A stretch of DNA of 23,152 nucleotides from positions 1 to 23,152 of the IMG/VR virus record IMGVR_UViG_3300036045_000508. The stretch is one strand, 5' to 3'. The position numbers and the translations under genes are program-made. Under the pieces are notes generated by a model that was given only the letters and a program-made list of their open reading frames with translations, had not been told where the DNA came from and did no database searches. This document shows positions 14,017 through 20,887 of this stretch, in pieces. The DNA comes from a virus. Position 1 is the stretch's first letter. Each line of letters begins with the position of its first letter.

Positions 14017-14187
14017 ATGTCGGCCGCTGAGCGCCGCGCCGAGGTCTGCGAGTTGCTCGCCCTCGGGCTGATCCGCCTCCGCGCCCGACAGTCAAGTCAA
14101 CAATCCGACCGTCGTGGAGATAGTTTGCTACACATCCCGCCCCGGCAGAGCGGTCATGCGAACCGTCCACGACGGAGAGTTGCATGA
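14017..14187 (+). CDS. Small conserved protein preceding DUF2924
   Basis: A 56-residue basic protein from the ATG at 14017: MSAAERRAEVCELLALGLIR, then LRARQSSQ and a Ser/Arg-rich tail. A short gene of this kind (AERRAEV.ELLALGL.RLRARKSS) habitually precedes the DUF2924 and recombinase genes in alphaproteobacterial elements, as far as I recall. Its stop overlaps the next start by ATGA, which supports translation. The open frame continues upstream to a TTG at 13834, but that stretch runs through the operator and promoter, so the ATG is chosen; a start between the two cannot be excluded (LHPER just ahead of the ATG looks conserved). Function unknown, perhaps a recombination accessory. Confidence 0.6.
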   Translation: MSAAERRAEVCELLALGLIRLRARQSSQQSDRRGDSLLHIPPRQSGHANRPRRRVA

Positions 14188-14630
14188 CCGACCCGATCCC
14201 CGCCCGCCTCGCCGCGCTGAAGACCATGGCGCTGCCGGACCTGAAGGCCGAGTGGCGCACGCTGTTCGGCGCCGAGCCGCCCGGGTACAACCGCCGCTAC
14301 CTCGAGAGTCGGCTCGCCTATCGCATACAGGAGTTCGCCTTCGGCGGGCTGAAGCCGGAGACGCGGAAGCGCCTCGAGGCGCTCGGGGAGAAGTTCGCCG
14401 ACCGCAACATCACCCGCCGCCGCATCCGCGACGACGTCATGCCGATCGCCGGCACCCGGCTGCTGCGCGAGTGGCAGGGGGTCGAGCACACCGTCACGGT
14501 CCTGACCGAGGGGTACGAGTGGCAGGGCCGGCCGTACCGGTCGCTGTCTGCGGTCGCGAGGGCGATCACCGGCACCCGCTGGAATGGGCTGGTGTTCTGG
14601 GGCTTGAAAAGCCAGAGGGCGGCATCGTGA
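14184..14630 (+). CDS. DUF2924 domain protein, recombinase accessory
   Basis: A 148-residue protein with the DUF2924 pattern: ALPDLKAEWRTLFGAEPPGY, then NRRYLESRLAYRIQEFAFGG, and a C-terminal beta-rich module VTVLTEGYEWQGRPYRSLSA followed by AITGTRWNGLVFWGL. The C-terminal part is the short GYEWxGxxYxSLSxxAxxITGxxWNGxxFFGL module found in many mobile-element proteins and thought to bind DNA. It overlaps the genes on both sides (ATGA before, GTGA after). DUF2924 genes are almost always beside a large serine recombinase, so a role in directing integration or excision is likely but not demonstrated. Confidence 0.85.
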   Translation: MTDPIPARLAALKTMALPDLKAEWRTLFGAEPPGYNRRYLESRLAYRIQEFAFGGLKPETRKRLEALGEKFADRNITRRRIRDDVMPIAGTRLLREWQGVEHTVTVLTEGYEWQGRPYRSLSAVARAITGTRWNGLVFWGLKSQRAAS

Positions 14631-15937
14631 GCCGGGGTCCCGAGGGCAAGCCGGTCCGCAAGCTCCGCTGCGCGGTCTACACCCGGAAGTCGACCGAGGA
14701 GGGCCTCGACAAGGAGTTTAACTCGCTGCAGGCCCAGCGCGAGGCCTGCGAGGCCTACATCGCCAGCCAACGGTCGGAAGGCTGGGCACTAGTCCGCGAC
14801 GCCTACGACGACGGCGGCTTCTCGGGCGGCACCTTGGAGCGCCCCGGGCTGCAGCAGCTCCTCGCCGACATCGAGGAGGGGCTGGTCGACGTCGTCGTGG
14901 TCTACAAGATCGACCGGCTGTCGCGCTCGCTCATGGACTTCTCGAAGCTGGTCGAGGTCTTCGACCGGGCCGGCGTCACCTTCGTCAGCGTGACGCAGAG
15001 CTTCAACACCACAACCTCAATGGGGCGGCTCACGTTGAATATCCTGCTCTCGTTCGCGCAATTCGAGCGCGAGGTCATCGCCGAGCGGGTGCGGGACAAG
15101 ATCCGGGCGTCGCGGCAGAAGGGTATGTGGATGGGTGGCAGCGTGCCGCTCGGCTACGTCGTGCAGGACCGAAAGCTGGTGGTTCACGAGCCCGATGCGA
15201 CGGTGGTGCGGTCGATGTTCGAGCGGTTCCTTCGTGTCGGCTCTGCCACGGTGCTGGCGCAGGAGCTGCGGGCGGAGGGCGTCCTGACCACCAAGGGCCG
15301 GCCGATCGACAAGGGCTACCTCTACAAGTGCCTCAGCAACCGGACCTACCTCGGGCTCGCGATTCACAAGGGCATCGCCTATCCCGGCGAGCACGCCCCG
15401 ATCATCGATGAGGAGCTCTGGGACAACGTCCACGCGATCCTCGCCGAGAATGCCCGCACCCGGTCGGCGCGCACCCGGGCGCAGACGCCGGCGTTACTGA
15501 AGGGGCTGATCTTCGGGCCGACGGGTGCGGCGATGTCGCCGACGCACACTCGGAAGGGCAACCGGCTCTACCGCTACTATGTCAGCCAGGATGTGCTGCA
15601 GCATGGGCGAGATGCCTGTCCGATCGGGCGGGTGCCGGCCGCGGAGATCGAGGCGGCGGTCATCGACCAGCTGCGCACAGTGTTCCGGCAGCCTGAGATC
15701 GTCGTCGGGATGTGGCTCGCGGCGCGGGCCGAGCAGGACAACGTGACCGAGGGCGAGGCGAGGGAGGCGCTCACGCAAATTGACCCGCTGTGGGACGAAC
15801 TGTTCCCGGCCGAGCAGGCGCGGATCGTGCAGCTCCTGGTCGAGCGAGTGGATGTCCATGGAGAGGGGGTCGACGTCCGCTTCCGCATGAACGGCATCGG
15901 CGCGCTTGCCCGCGAAGCCGCGAGGAGGGCCGCATGA
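14627..15937 (+). CDS. Large serine recombinase (resolvase/invertase superfamily integrase)
   Basis: A 436-residue recombinase beginning at a GTG that overlaps the DUF2924 stop. The catalytic domain (about 12-160) starts with LRCAVYTRKSTEEG, placing the nucleophile at Ser22. It continues with FNSLQAQREACEAYIA, DGGFSGGTLERPGLQQLL, VYKIDRLSRSLMDF and LTLNILLSFAQFEREVIAER. A recombinase domain follows (GSVPLGYVVQDRKLVVHEPD to PGEHAPIIDEELWDNVHAIL). A zinc ribbon region comes next: GLIFGPTGAAMSPTHTRKGN has lost the usual first Cys pair, and ACPIGRV keeps one. At 436 residues it is short for the class, without the long coiled coil. It presumably integrates and excises the element; attachment sites are not identifiable from one junction. 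Confidence 0.92.
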   Translation: MSRGPEGKPVRKLRCAVYTRKSTEEGLDKEFNSLQAQREACEAYIASQRSEGWALVRDAYDDGGFSGGTLERPGLQQLLADIEEGLVDVVVVYKIDRLSRSLMDFSKLVEVFDRAGVTFVSVTQSFNTTTSMGRLTLNILLSFAQFEREVIAERVRDKIRASRQKGMWMGGSVPLGYVVQDRKLVVHEPDATVVRSMFERFLRVGSATVLAQELRAEGVLTTKGRPIDKGYLYKCLSNRTYLGLAIHKGIAYPGEHAPIIDEELWDNVHAILAENARTRSARTRAQTPALLKGLIFGPTGAAMSPTHTRKGNRLYRYYVSQDVLQHGRDACPIGRVPAAEIEAAVIDQLRTVFRQPEIVVGMWLAARAEQDNVTEGEAREALTQIDPLWDELFPAEQARIVQLLVERVDVHGEGVDVRFRMNGIGALAREAARRAA

Positions 15938-16344
15938 TGGAAGACGATCGGACGGTGACGGTGCGCATCCCGCTGGTGTTCAAGAAGCATGGCGGACGGA
16001 AGACGGTGATCTTTCCGGATGGTCACGCTTGGGAGCCACCCTCGCCGCTCGTCGACCGCGCTCTGGTCAGGGCGCTGGCGCGGGCCTTCCGATGGCACCG
16101 GCTATTGGACGAAGGTGTATTCGGGACCTTTAACGAGCTGGCGAAGGCCGAGCATGTGAGCCAATCCTACGTGAGCCGGCTGCTACGACTGACGCTGCTC
16201 GCGCCAGCCACGGTCGAAGCGATCCTCGATGGGCGGCAGCAGCCAGCGTTGACACTGGCTCGGCTCTGCGTGCCTTTCCCCGAAGAGTGGTCGCGGCAGA
16301 AGGAGCATTTCGAACGAGACGGCTTGTCGTCTCGGATGACCTGA
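15934..16344 (+). CDS. KorB/ParB-type HTH protein of the recombinase operon
   Basis: A 136-residue protein overlapping the recombinase stop by ATGA. The first 45 residues are a beta-rich segment (TVTVRIPLVFKKHGGRKTVI, then FPDGH). After that comes an HTH of the KorB/ParB kind: TFNELAKAEHVSQSYVSRLL, RLTLLAPATVEAILDGRQQP and LTLARLCVPFPEEWSRQ. The last block is the signature of the small protein that habitually follows such recombinases. It may be the recombination directionality factor or a regulator of the operon; neither is proven. It is the last gene of the integration operon; the 121 bp that follow carry the promoter of the methyltransferase operon. Confidence 0.8.
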   Translation: MMEDDRTVTVRIPLVFKKHGGRKTVIFPDGHAWEPPSPLVDRALVRALARAFRWHRLLDEGVFGTFNELAKAEHVSQSYVSRLLRLTLLAPATVEAILDGRQQPALTLARLCVPFPEEWSRQKEHFERDGLSSRMT

Positions 16345-16407
16345 ATCGCGCCTGCGGGGATGATGCATTGCCGAACGGCTCGGGTGCTTGCGCAGGCATG
16401 TGCACCG

Positions 16408-16436
16408 TTGCGTAAGAGCGTGCATAGAACTAGCAT
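16408..16436 (+). promoter_or_regulatory. Candidate promoter and direct-repeat operator of the methyltransferase operon
   Basis: TTGCGT (16408-16413) and TAGCAT (16431-16436) are 17 bases apart, with three of six and four of six matches to consensus. The direct repeat GCATA-N6-GCATA (16422-16437) overlaps the -10 box, and GCATATGC (16433-16440) is palindromic. The ribbon-helix-helix protein encoded 30 bp downstream could bind there and autoregulate (inference). Confidence 0.4.
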
Positions 16437-16465
16437 ATGCGTCGCCATGCAAGGGAGCCCACAAG

Positions 16466-16657
16466 ATGTCGGTAGCCCGCCGACTGAACACGACGATCGA
16501 CGTCCGTCTTGCAGAGCGACTTGATCGGGAGACCGACGGTCGGACACCGCGACTGCCGCGACGGTATGTCGTTGAGCTTGCTCTGCAACGCCTCTTCGAC
16601 GATGTCGATCGCGGCCAACTGGAACTGGATCTGACCCGGCATGACCGACATGAGTGA
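16466..16657 (+). CDS. Ribbon-helix-helix protein leading the methyltransferase operon
   Basis: A 63-residue protein starting at the ATG at 16466, after AAGGGAG at a slightly long distance. The sequence SVARRLNTTIDVRLAERLDR, then PRLPRRYVVELALQRLFDDV, is a strand-helix-helix of the Arc/CopG/MetJ class. The alternating Leu-Thr-Ile-Val at residues 7-13 would form the DNA-contacting ribbon. It overlaps the methyltransferase start by 8 or 17 bp. The tail is acidic (GQLELDLTRHD). By position it is likely to regulate the operon, a role equivalent to the controller proteins of restriction-modification systems, which are usually XRE-type. It could also be an antitoxin-like remnant, though no toxin is adjacent. 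Confidence 0.65.
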   Translation: MSVARRLNTTIDVRLAERLDRETDGRTPRLPRRYVVELALQRLFDDVDRGQLELDLTRHDRHE

Positions 16658-18098
16658 GAAGAGACATAGGGAGCGGTCGGTCATATCGCTTTTCAGCGGC
16701 GCAATGGGTCTCGACCTCGGGCTCGAAGCCGCGGGCCTGGACCTTTCCATGGCCTTGGAACGCTACAAGTTCCCCGTCGCCACCATCCGACACAACCGAC
16801 CCGACCTTCCGCTCATCGACCGTCCGATCGAGGAGGTATCCAGCGACGAGATCCTTGAAGCGGCTGGAGTCGAGCCCGGTGAGGCGTTCGCGGTCGTCGG
16901 TGGACCATCCTGTCAGGTCTTCAGCACGGCGGGTCAGCGCAAGTCCCTCGGCGACCCGCGGAGTACGATGTTTCGCCACTTCGTCCGGGTCATCAGGGAT
17001 ACACGGCCGGCCTTTTTCGTAATGGAGAACGTCCGTGGGCTGCTCTCAGCTGCTGTAAGGCATCGCCCGCTTAGCGAGCGCGGCCCAGGCTACCCGCCGT
17101 TGGGCGACGACGAACAACTCGGATCGGCCTTTGCCGTCGTGGCTAAGACCCTGCGAAAACTGGGATACTACTGCGTATTCGACGTGCTGAACGCGGCCGA
17201 TTTCGGGGTGCCGCAGACCCGGCAGCGCCTCGTCATACTCGGCAGCCGCGACGGGCGTCGGCTCCAGATGCCGCCCGCGACCCATTCTGCGGTCGGTGCC
17301 AACGGCCTTACGCGATGGCGCACATTGGGTGAGGCCCTGGAAGGCCTCAATGACGACCCGCCGGAGCACTATCGGTTCTGCCCTGCCAAAGAACGGTACC
17401 TCAGGCTGGTGCCCGAAGGGGGAAACTGGCGGGATCTGCCGCAAGACCTCCATCGCGAGGCACTTGGCAGCGCATACGACTCCTGGGGTGGCCGCTCCGG
17501 CTTCTTCCGGCGGCTTTCCTTCGACAACCCGAGTCCTGCGCTTACGACGCGTCCGGACAGCAAGGCGACATCACTCTGCCACCCGACGGAACTCCGGCCG
17601 CTCACCGTCGCGGAGTATGCGCGCATTCAGCAGTTCCCCGACAATTGGACCTTCCAGGGTCCGGTGCGGAAGAAGTACGAACAGGTAGGCAACGCCGTCC
17701 CGACCGGACTCGGCGCTGCCGTCGGGCGAGCGCTTCTGGCTGCCGCCCGTAGCCACGCTCGCCTCGAGCGGCTCGGTCGGTTCGAGTCCTTCAACCTTGA
17801 GCTCCTGGCGAAGCTGGCCCGCCGGCCCATAACGATTGTGAACCCGCCGCGTATGCGGAAGGACGATTCTGAGAACTCACTGGCCGATTGGTATGGTGAA
17901 GTGCCGAGGAGGCGCGAGGATGCCTTCGACTATGTGCCCCCCGAACTCCAGGAGCAGTTCCAGCGCTTCCTCAATGGCGGCAGGCGGGGCCGACCAGGCT
18001 CACCGGCAGCCCCTGTGCAACCTGCGAACGCGACGGCGCCGTGCCAGCCGGGCAACACTGATCCTGAAAGAGACGTACGGCTCGCCGCGGCTGAGTAA
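16641..18098 (+). CDS. dcm: DNA (cytosine-5-)-methyltransferase
   Basis: A 485-residue enzyme that transfers a methyl group from S-adenosylmethionine to C5 of cytosine in DNA. Motif I is VISLFSGAMGLDLGLEAAG (14-32). Motif IV is VVGGPSCQVFS with the nucleophile Cys91; the usual PPCQ reads PSCQ, a tolerated change. Motif VI is FFVMENVRG (Glu129), motif VIII is QTRQRLVILGSR, and motifs IX and X are EYARIQQFPDNWTF and GNAVPTGLGAAVGRALL (Asn351). The target recognition domain between VIII and IX (about 207-320) is normal in size. A C-terminal tail of 120 residues has no known domain. An ATG at 16650 is an equally good start. The recognition site cannot be read from sequence. Its 3' end overlaps the glycosylase gene. 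Confidence 0.93.
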   Translation: MTDMSEKRHRERSVISLFSGAMGLDLGLEAAGLDLSMALERYKFPVATIRHNRPDLPLIDRPIEEVSSDEILEAAGVEPGEAFAVVGGPSCQVFSTAGQRKSLGDPRSTMFRHFVRVIRDTRPAFFVMENVRGLLSAAVRHRPLSERGPGYPPLGDDEQLGSAFAVVAKTLRKLGYYCVFDVLNAADFGVPQTRQRLVILGSRDGRRLQMPPATHSAVGANGLTRWRTLGEALEGLNDDPPEHYRFCPAKERYLRLVPEGGNWRDLPQDLHREALGSAYDSWGGRSGFFRRLSFDNPSPALTTRPDSKATSLCHPTELRPLTVAEYARIQQFPDNWTFQGPVRKKYEQVGNAVPTGLGAAVGRALLAAARSHARLERLGRFESFNLELLAKLARRPITIVNPPRMRKDDSENSLADWYGEVPRRREDAFDYVPPELQEQFQRFLNGGRRGRPGSPAAPVQPANATAPCQPGNTDPERDVRLAAAE

Positions 18099-18696
18099 CA
18101 AGGACGACCCGCTTGACGAGCTCGTCTTCATCCTACTGTCTCAGATGACGACGGGGCCTAGCTACGAGCGCGTATACGAACGTCTGAAGGCTGCCCTGCC
18201 GGACTGGCAACTGCTCCTGGAGACCCCTCTCTCGGTCATCTCCGAGCTTATCGCAGACGCAGGCCTTGTGGCCCAACGAACAAACCGCTTGGTCACGATC
18301 GCACAGACACTGGCTGGGGACTTCGGGACGGTCTCGCTCACACTTCTTACCGAAATGTCCGATCAAGACGCTTTCGCGTACCTGACCACTCTGCCCGGCG
18401 TCGGCCCCAAGTCGGCCAAGTGTGTCATGATGTACAGCCTGGGCAGAGAGGTTCTGCCCGTAGACACGCATACTGCCAGGCTCGCATTCCGGCTCGGCCT
18501 CGTAGCAAGCGCAAGTGCCCCGGCCATCGACAAGGAACTAGAACAGATCGTACCGCCGCCCCTGCGTTACGACTTCCACGTGAATGCCGTTGCGCATGGG
18601 CGCGTCGTGTGCCGCGCCGTCAGGCCACGCTGCGGCGAGTGCGCTCTGCGTCCTGCTTGCCCTTCCGGACAGAGAGCCCCAGCACCAGCACGCTGA
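17974..18696 (+). CDS. Endonuclease III-like HhH-GPD DNA glycosylase/AP lyase
   Basis: A 240-residue protein if started at the ATG at 17974, which overlaps the methyltransferase end by 125 bp; a CTG start near 18048 would shorten the overlap. The helix-hairpin-helix is LPGVGPKSAKCVM with catalytic Lys146. The catalytic Asp164 is in LPVDTHTARLAFRLGL. The iron-sulphur cluster is Cys213-x6-Cys220-x2-Cys223-x5-Cys229. All spacings (Lys to Asp 18, Lys to first Cys 67, cluster 6-2-5) equal those of E. coli Nth as I know it. The lysine predicts a bifunctional glycosylase/lyase. Beside a cytosine methyltransferase, it may repair T:G mismatches left by 5mC deamination (the role of Vsr, or of Mig.MthI in the MthTI system), or cut DNA with a wrong methylation state. 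Confidence 0.88.
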   Translation: MAAGGADQAHRQPLCNLRTRRRRASRATLILKETYGSPRLSNKDDPLDELVFILLSQMTTGPSYERVYERLKAALPDWQLLLETPLSVISELIADAGLVAQRTNRLVTIAQTLAGDFGTVSLTLLTEMSDQDAFAYLTTLPGVGPKSAKCVMMYSLGREVLPVDTHTARLAFRLGLVASASAPAIDKELEQIVPPPLRYDFHVNAVAHGRVVCRAVRPRCGECALRPACPSGQRAPAPAR

Positions 18697-19084
18697 CCAC
18701 CGTCCCGACAGTCGCAGGGGCGCTCCAGACATGTCCTGCGGTATCGTGACCGACCCGCAGCCAGTCCAGCCGCGCCCGCCATGCGGCGTCCAAGCCGTTC
18801 ACGTGAGCGACCGCAAGTACCGCGAGTCCTCCGGTCCGTTCCACAGGCAGCAGCCATTCCAGGTAACGGTCTAGGCGCGTCACGCTGCGCATGTCGGACG
18901 GTCCTTCGCTGTGCTTCGCCTCTCCGACGAAGAGCCCTCGCCCGGTGCTCGGGCGACGGAGAACATCCGGGCGTTCGCCGTCAAGGAGTGCGACCTCCAT
19001 CCGGAAGCCCGACATGTCGGCCAGCGTCCGCAGGAGCGACCGCCGCGCCTCGTGCGTCAGGCTGGGGACGCGTTCGGGTCTCAT
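18620..19084 (-). CDS. Small PD-(D/E)XK nuclease-like protein with C-terminal hydrophobic helix
   Basis: A 154-residue protein, ATG at 19084, 21 bp after the helicase stop. After an N-terminal helix (HEARRSLLRTLADMSGFRME), the sequence ALLDGERPDVLRRPSTGRGL, then FVGEAKHSEGPSD, holds the PD-(D/E)XK layout: Asp40 after Pro39, and Glu55-Ala-Lys57 on the next strand. A helix with Arg and Tyr follows (RLDRYLEWLLP), as in restriction-like nucleases. Residues about 122-142 (SAPATVGTVVSVLVLGLSV) are hydrophobic and could be a membrane anchor or buried helix; a basic tail follows. It is last in the leftward operon. Its 3' end overlaps that of the glycosylase gene by 77 bp in convergent orientation. 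Nuclease activity is inferred from motifs only. Confidence 0.7.
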   Translation of the reverse strand: MRPERVPSLTHEARRSLLRTLADMSGFRMEVALLDGERPDVLRRPSTGRGLFVGEAKHSEGPSDMRSVTRLDRYLEWLLPVERTGGLAVLAVAHVNGLDAAWRARLDWLRVGHDTAGHVWSAPATVGTVVSVLVLGLSVRKGKQDAERTRRSVA

Positions 19085-19105
19085 GGGTCCGACGGTCCGG
19101 GTGGT

Positions 19106-20887
19106 TCACAACGCGTCGGCCACGCCAAGCAACGCCGCCGCCTCCCGCACATCGGCTAGGAACGTCTCGCGGGTCAACGGTGTCGTGACCCTGTCCCCGA
19201 GCAGATCCTGCGCGGCGCGCTCCTTCCCGACGAGCCGGTTGTACTCGACCGTCTCGAGCGAACCATCACAGAGCATCACGACATACTCGACGTCGCGCTC
19301 CTGCCCTCGCCGGTGAATTCTGTCCAAGCTCTGCAGGTAGTGGGCCGCCTGGTTCGACAGGGACTCGTAGATCGCCACCCTCGCCCTGTGCAGAGTGAGA
19401 CCGGCGCCGGCCGCCGCAGGGTTGGCGACGAAGACCATCGTTTCGTCGTCTTCTTGGAACCTGCGGACTGCCTCGCGGCGGGCGTCGACATCGTCCACAA
19501 TTCCATCGTACCGGACGGTACCGTAGCGTGCGTAACGCTCGACGATCGCGGTCACGGATGCGGTGTAGAAGGACCAGACAATCACCTTCTCGCGGTCACG
19601 GCCCACGATGCGCTCCAGCAACGAGTCCATCGCCGCCAATTTCGCGGGCGTCTCCCGGTAGCTGGGATCAACGGCCGCCGGGTTGGAGCAGACTTGGAGC
19701 AGCGCCGCCCGCCGCGCCAGGAAGCTGGTACGTTCCCGCGCGAACCGCGCCTCGTCGCTAGCCTCAAGGTCGTGGACCAGATCCTCGAGTGTTGCTCGGT
19801 ACAGGCGGGCCTGCTCCGCGGCCATCGGGAGCAGCACGCGCTGAAATCTCTTGATCGGCAGCTCCGGCAGAACCTCCGCTTTTAGGTGCCTCACGAATAG
19901 GCCCCGCTCCTCGATCGCCTCCTGGATCACGGGCGCCGCCTCAGCGCGGTCATTCGGCACGTCGACGCCATCAAAACAGAAGCCGAAGTCCACGAGGTTG
20001 AACTGCTGGACGAGATCGCCCGGCGCGTTCGGGGCAGGCGTGCCGCAGAGCACATAGGCGCGCCCCGCCCACTCGCGCAGCCGCCGCAGTGCCCGCGTCC
20101 GTTTGGCGTCCATGGACTTAATGAAGAAGGACTCGTCGATGGCGAGCACGGTGCGCCCTGGACGTGCGCGCATGAGTGAGCGAAGCGCTCCTTCCATCGA
20201 AACGGCCGTCTCGAAGTTAGTGACGAACACATCGGCACCGGCCGTCAGCCGCCGTCTCTTCTCCCTCACGGGACCGCTGAGCACCACGGTCCGGTACAGG
20301 TCGCCGCGGAACCGCGTGAGGTCCTTTGGCCACTCCCCGACCATACTCTTCGGCGCCACGATGATCGCCTGATCGGCTTCGTCCCGCTCGACCAAGAGAT
20401 CCAGGGCGAAGATGAAGGTGACGGTTTTGCCGGCCCCCTGTTCGTCGAAGACACACAGCCCGGGGCTGTCCGGCAAGGTCATCGCCGCGACGTTAACTAT
20501 CTGGTGTCGGTCGAGGACGCCTAGGCCGTCACTGTCGGCGATCAGCCGCGCCGCGAAGTCTGGCCCGCCGGTCTTGATCTGCTGCAACCTCGAGAACACG
20601 CTCGGATGATGCGCCGCCACCCCGAGGCGGTTGTCCACGTACCGTTGCGCCTCGGGTGTCCATCGCAACTCAATGTCGTCCTGTAGCAGCCTGAGGGCGG
20701 CAGTCGCCGACGCCGGAACCCGGAGCCCCTCCGTGACGCGGGTCACGGCCTGACCAGCGTCGCCGAGACGGGTCCGGATGAGCTTAAGCAGTGCCAGCGC
20801 TTCGCCCGGCGCCGGAACAAGGAAGAGAGCGTCCAGCGACTCCGGCACGCGCACCTCCACGCGGTGAAGGCGGCAGTCAGGCAGCAT
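19106..20887 (-). CDS. SNF2-type superfamily 2 DNA translocase/helicase
   Basis: A 593-residue motor. Walker A is FDEQGAGKTVTFI (Lys154), motif Ia IIVAPKSMVGEWPKD, motif Ib VFVTNFE, motif II LAIDESFFIK (Asp251-Glu252, DESF instead of DEAH), motif III YVLCGTPAPNAPGDL. In the second lobe, IVWSFYTASVTAIVERYA, VFVANPAAAGAGLTLHRA and HYLQSLDRIHRRGQ give motifs IV to VI. This is the SNF2 pattern, in which ATP hydrolysis moves the protein along double-stranded DNA. The N-terminal 120 residues are unassigned and may bind partners. Its start overlaps the ParB-like stop by 11 bp, so the two are co-translated. Helicases of this group occur in DISARM and other defence systems, which supports a defence role by analogy. 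Confidence 0.9.
   Translation of the reverse strand: MLPDCRLHRVEVRVPESLDALFLVPAPGEALALLKLIRTRLGDAGQAVTRVTEGLRVPASATAALRLLQDDIELRWTPEAQRYVDNRLGVAAHHPSVFSRLQQIKTGGPDFAARLIADSDGLGVLDRHQIVNVAAMTLPDSPGLCVFDEQGAGKTVTFIFALDLLVERDEADQAIIVAPKSMVGEWPKDLTRFRGDLYRTVVLSGPVREKRRRLTAGADVFVTNFETAVSMEGALRSLMRARPGRTVLAIDESFFIKSMDAKRTRALRRLREWAGRAYVLCGTPAPNAPGDLVQQFNLVDFGFCFDGVDVPNDRAEAAPVIQEAIEERGLFVRHLKAEVLPELPIKRFQRVLLPMAAEQARLYRATLEDLVHDLEASDEARFARERTSFLARRAALLQVCSNPAAVDPSYRETPAKLAAMDSLLERIVGRDREKVIVWSFYTASVTAIVERYARYGTVRYDGIVDDVDARREAVRRFQEDDETMVFVANPAAAGAGLTLHRARVAIYESLSNQAAHYLQSLDRIHRRGQERDVEYVVMLCDGSLETVEYNRLVGKERAAQDLLGDRVTTPLTRETFLADVREAAALLGVADAL

Larger units (their letters stand above)
1864..16344. 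mobile_element. Prophage-like/integrative element: replication, control and integration modules
   Basis: The span groups a resolvase operon, an eleven-gene replication and recombination operon, a divergent repressor control region and a serine recombinase operon. No capsid, tail, terminase or conjugation genes are present, so it could be part of a prophage whose structural genes lie outside, or a satellite. The boundaries are gene limits; no attachment repeats were identified, and the element may also include the repeat block to the left and the island to the right. Confidence 0.6.

Noticed and set aside
16641-20887. The island as a DISARM system
   Set aside because: A C5 methyltransferase and an SNF2-type helicase are present, but no DUF1998 protein, second helicase or phospholipase D protein is seen.
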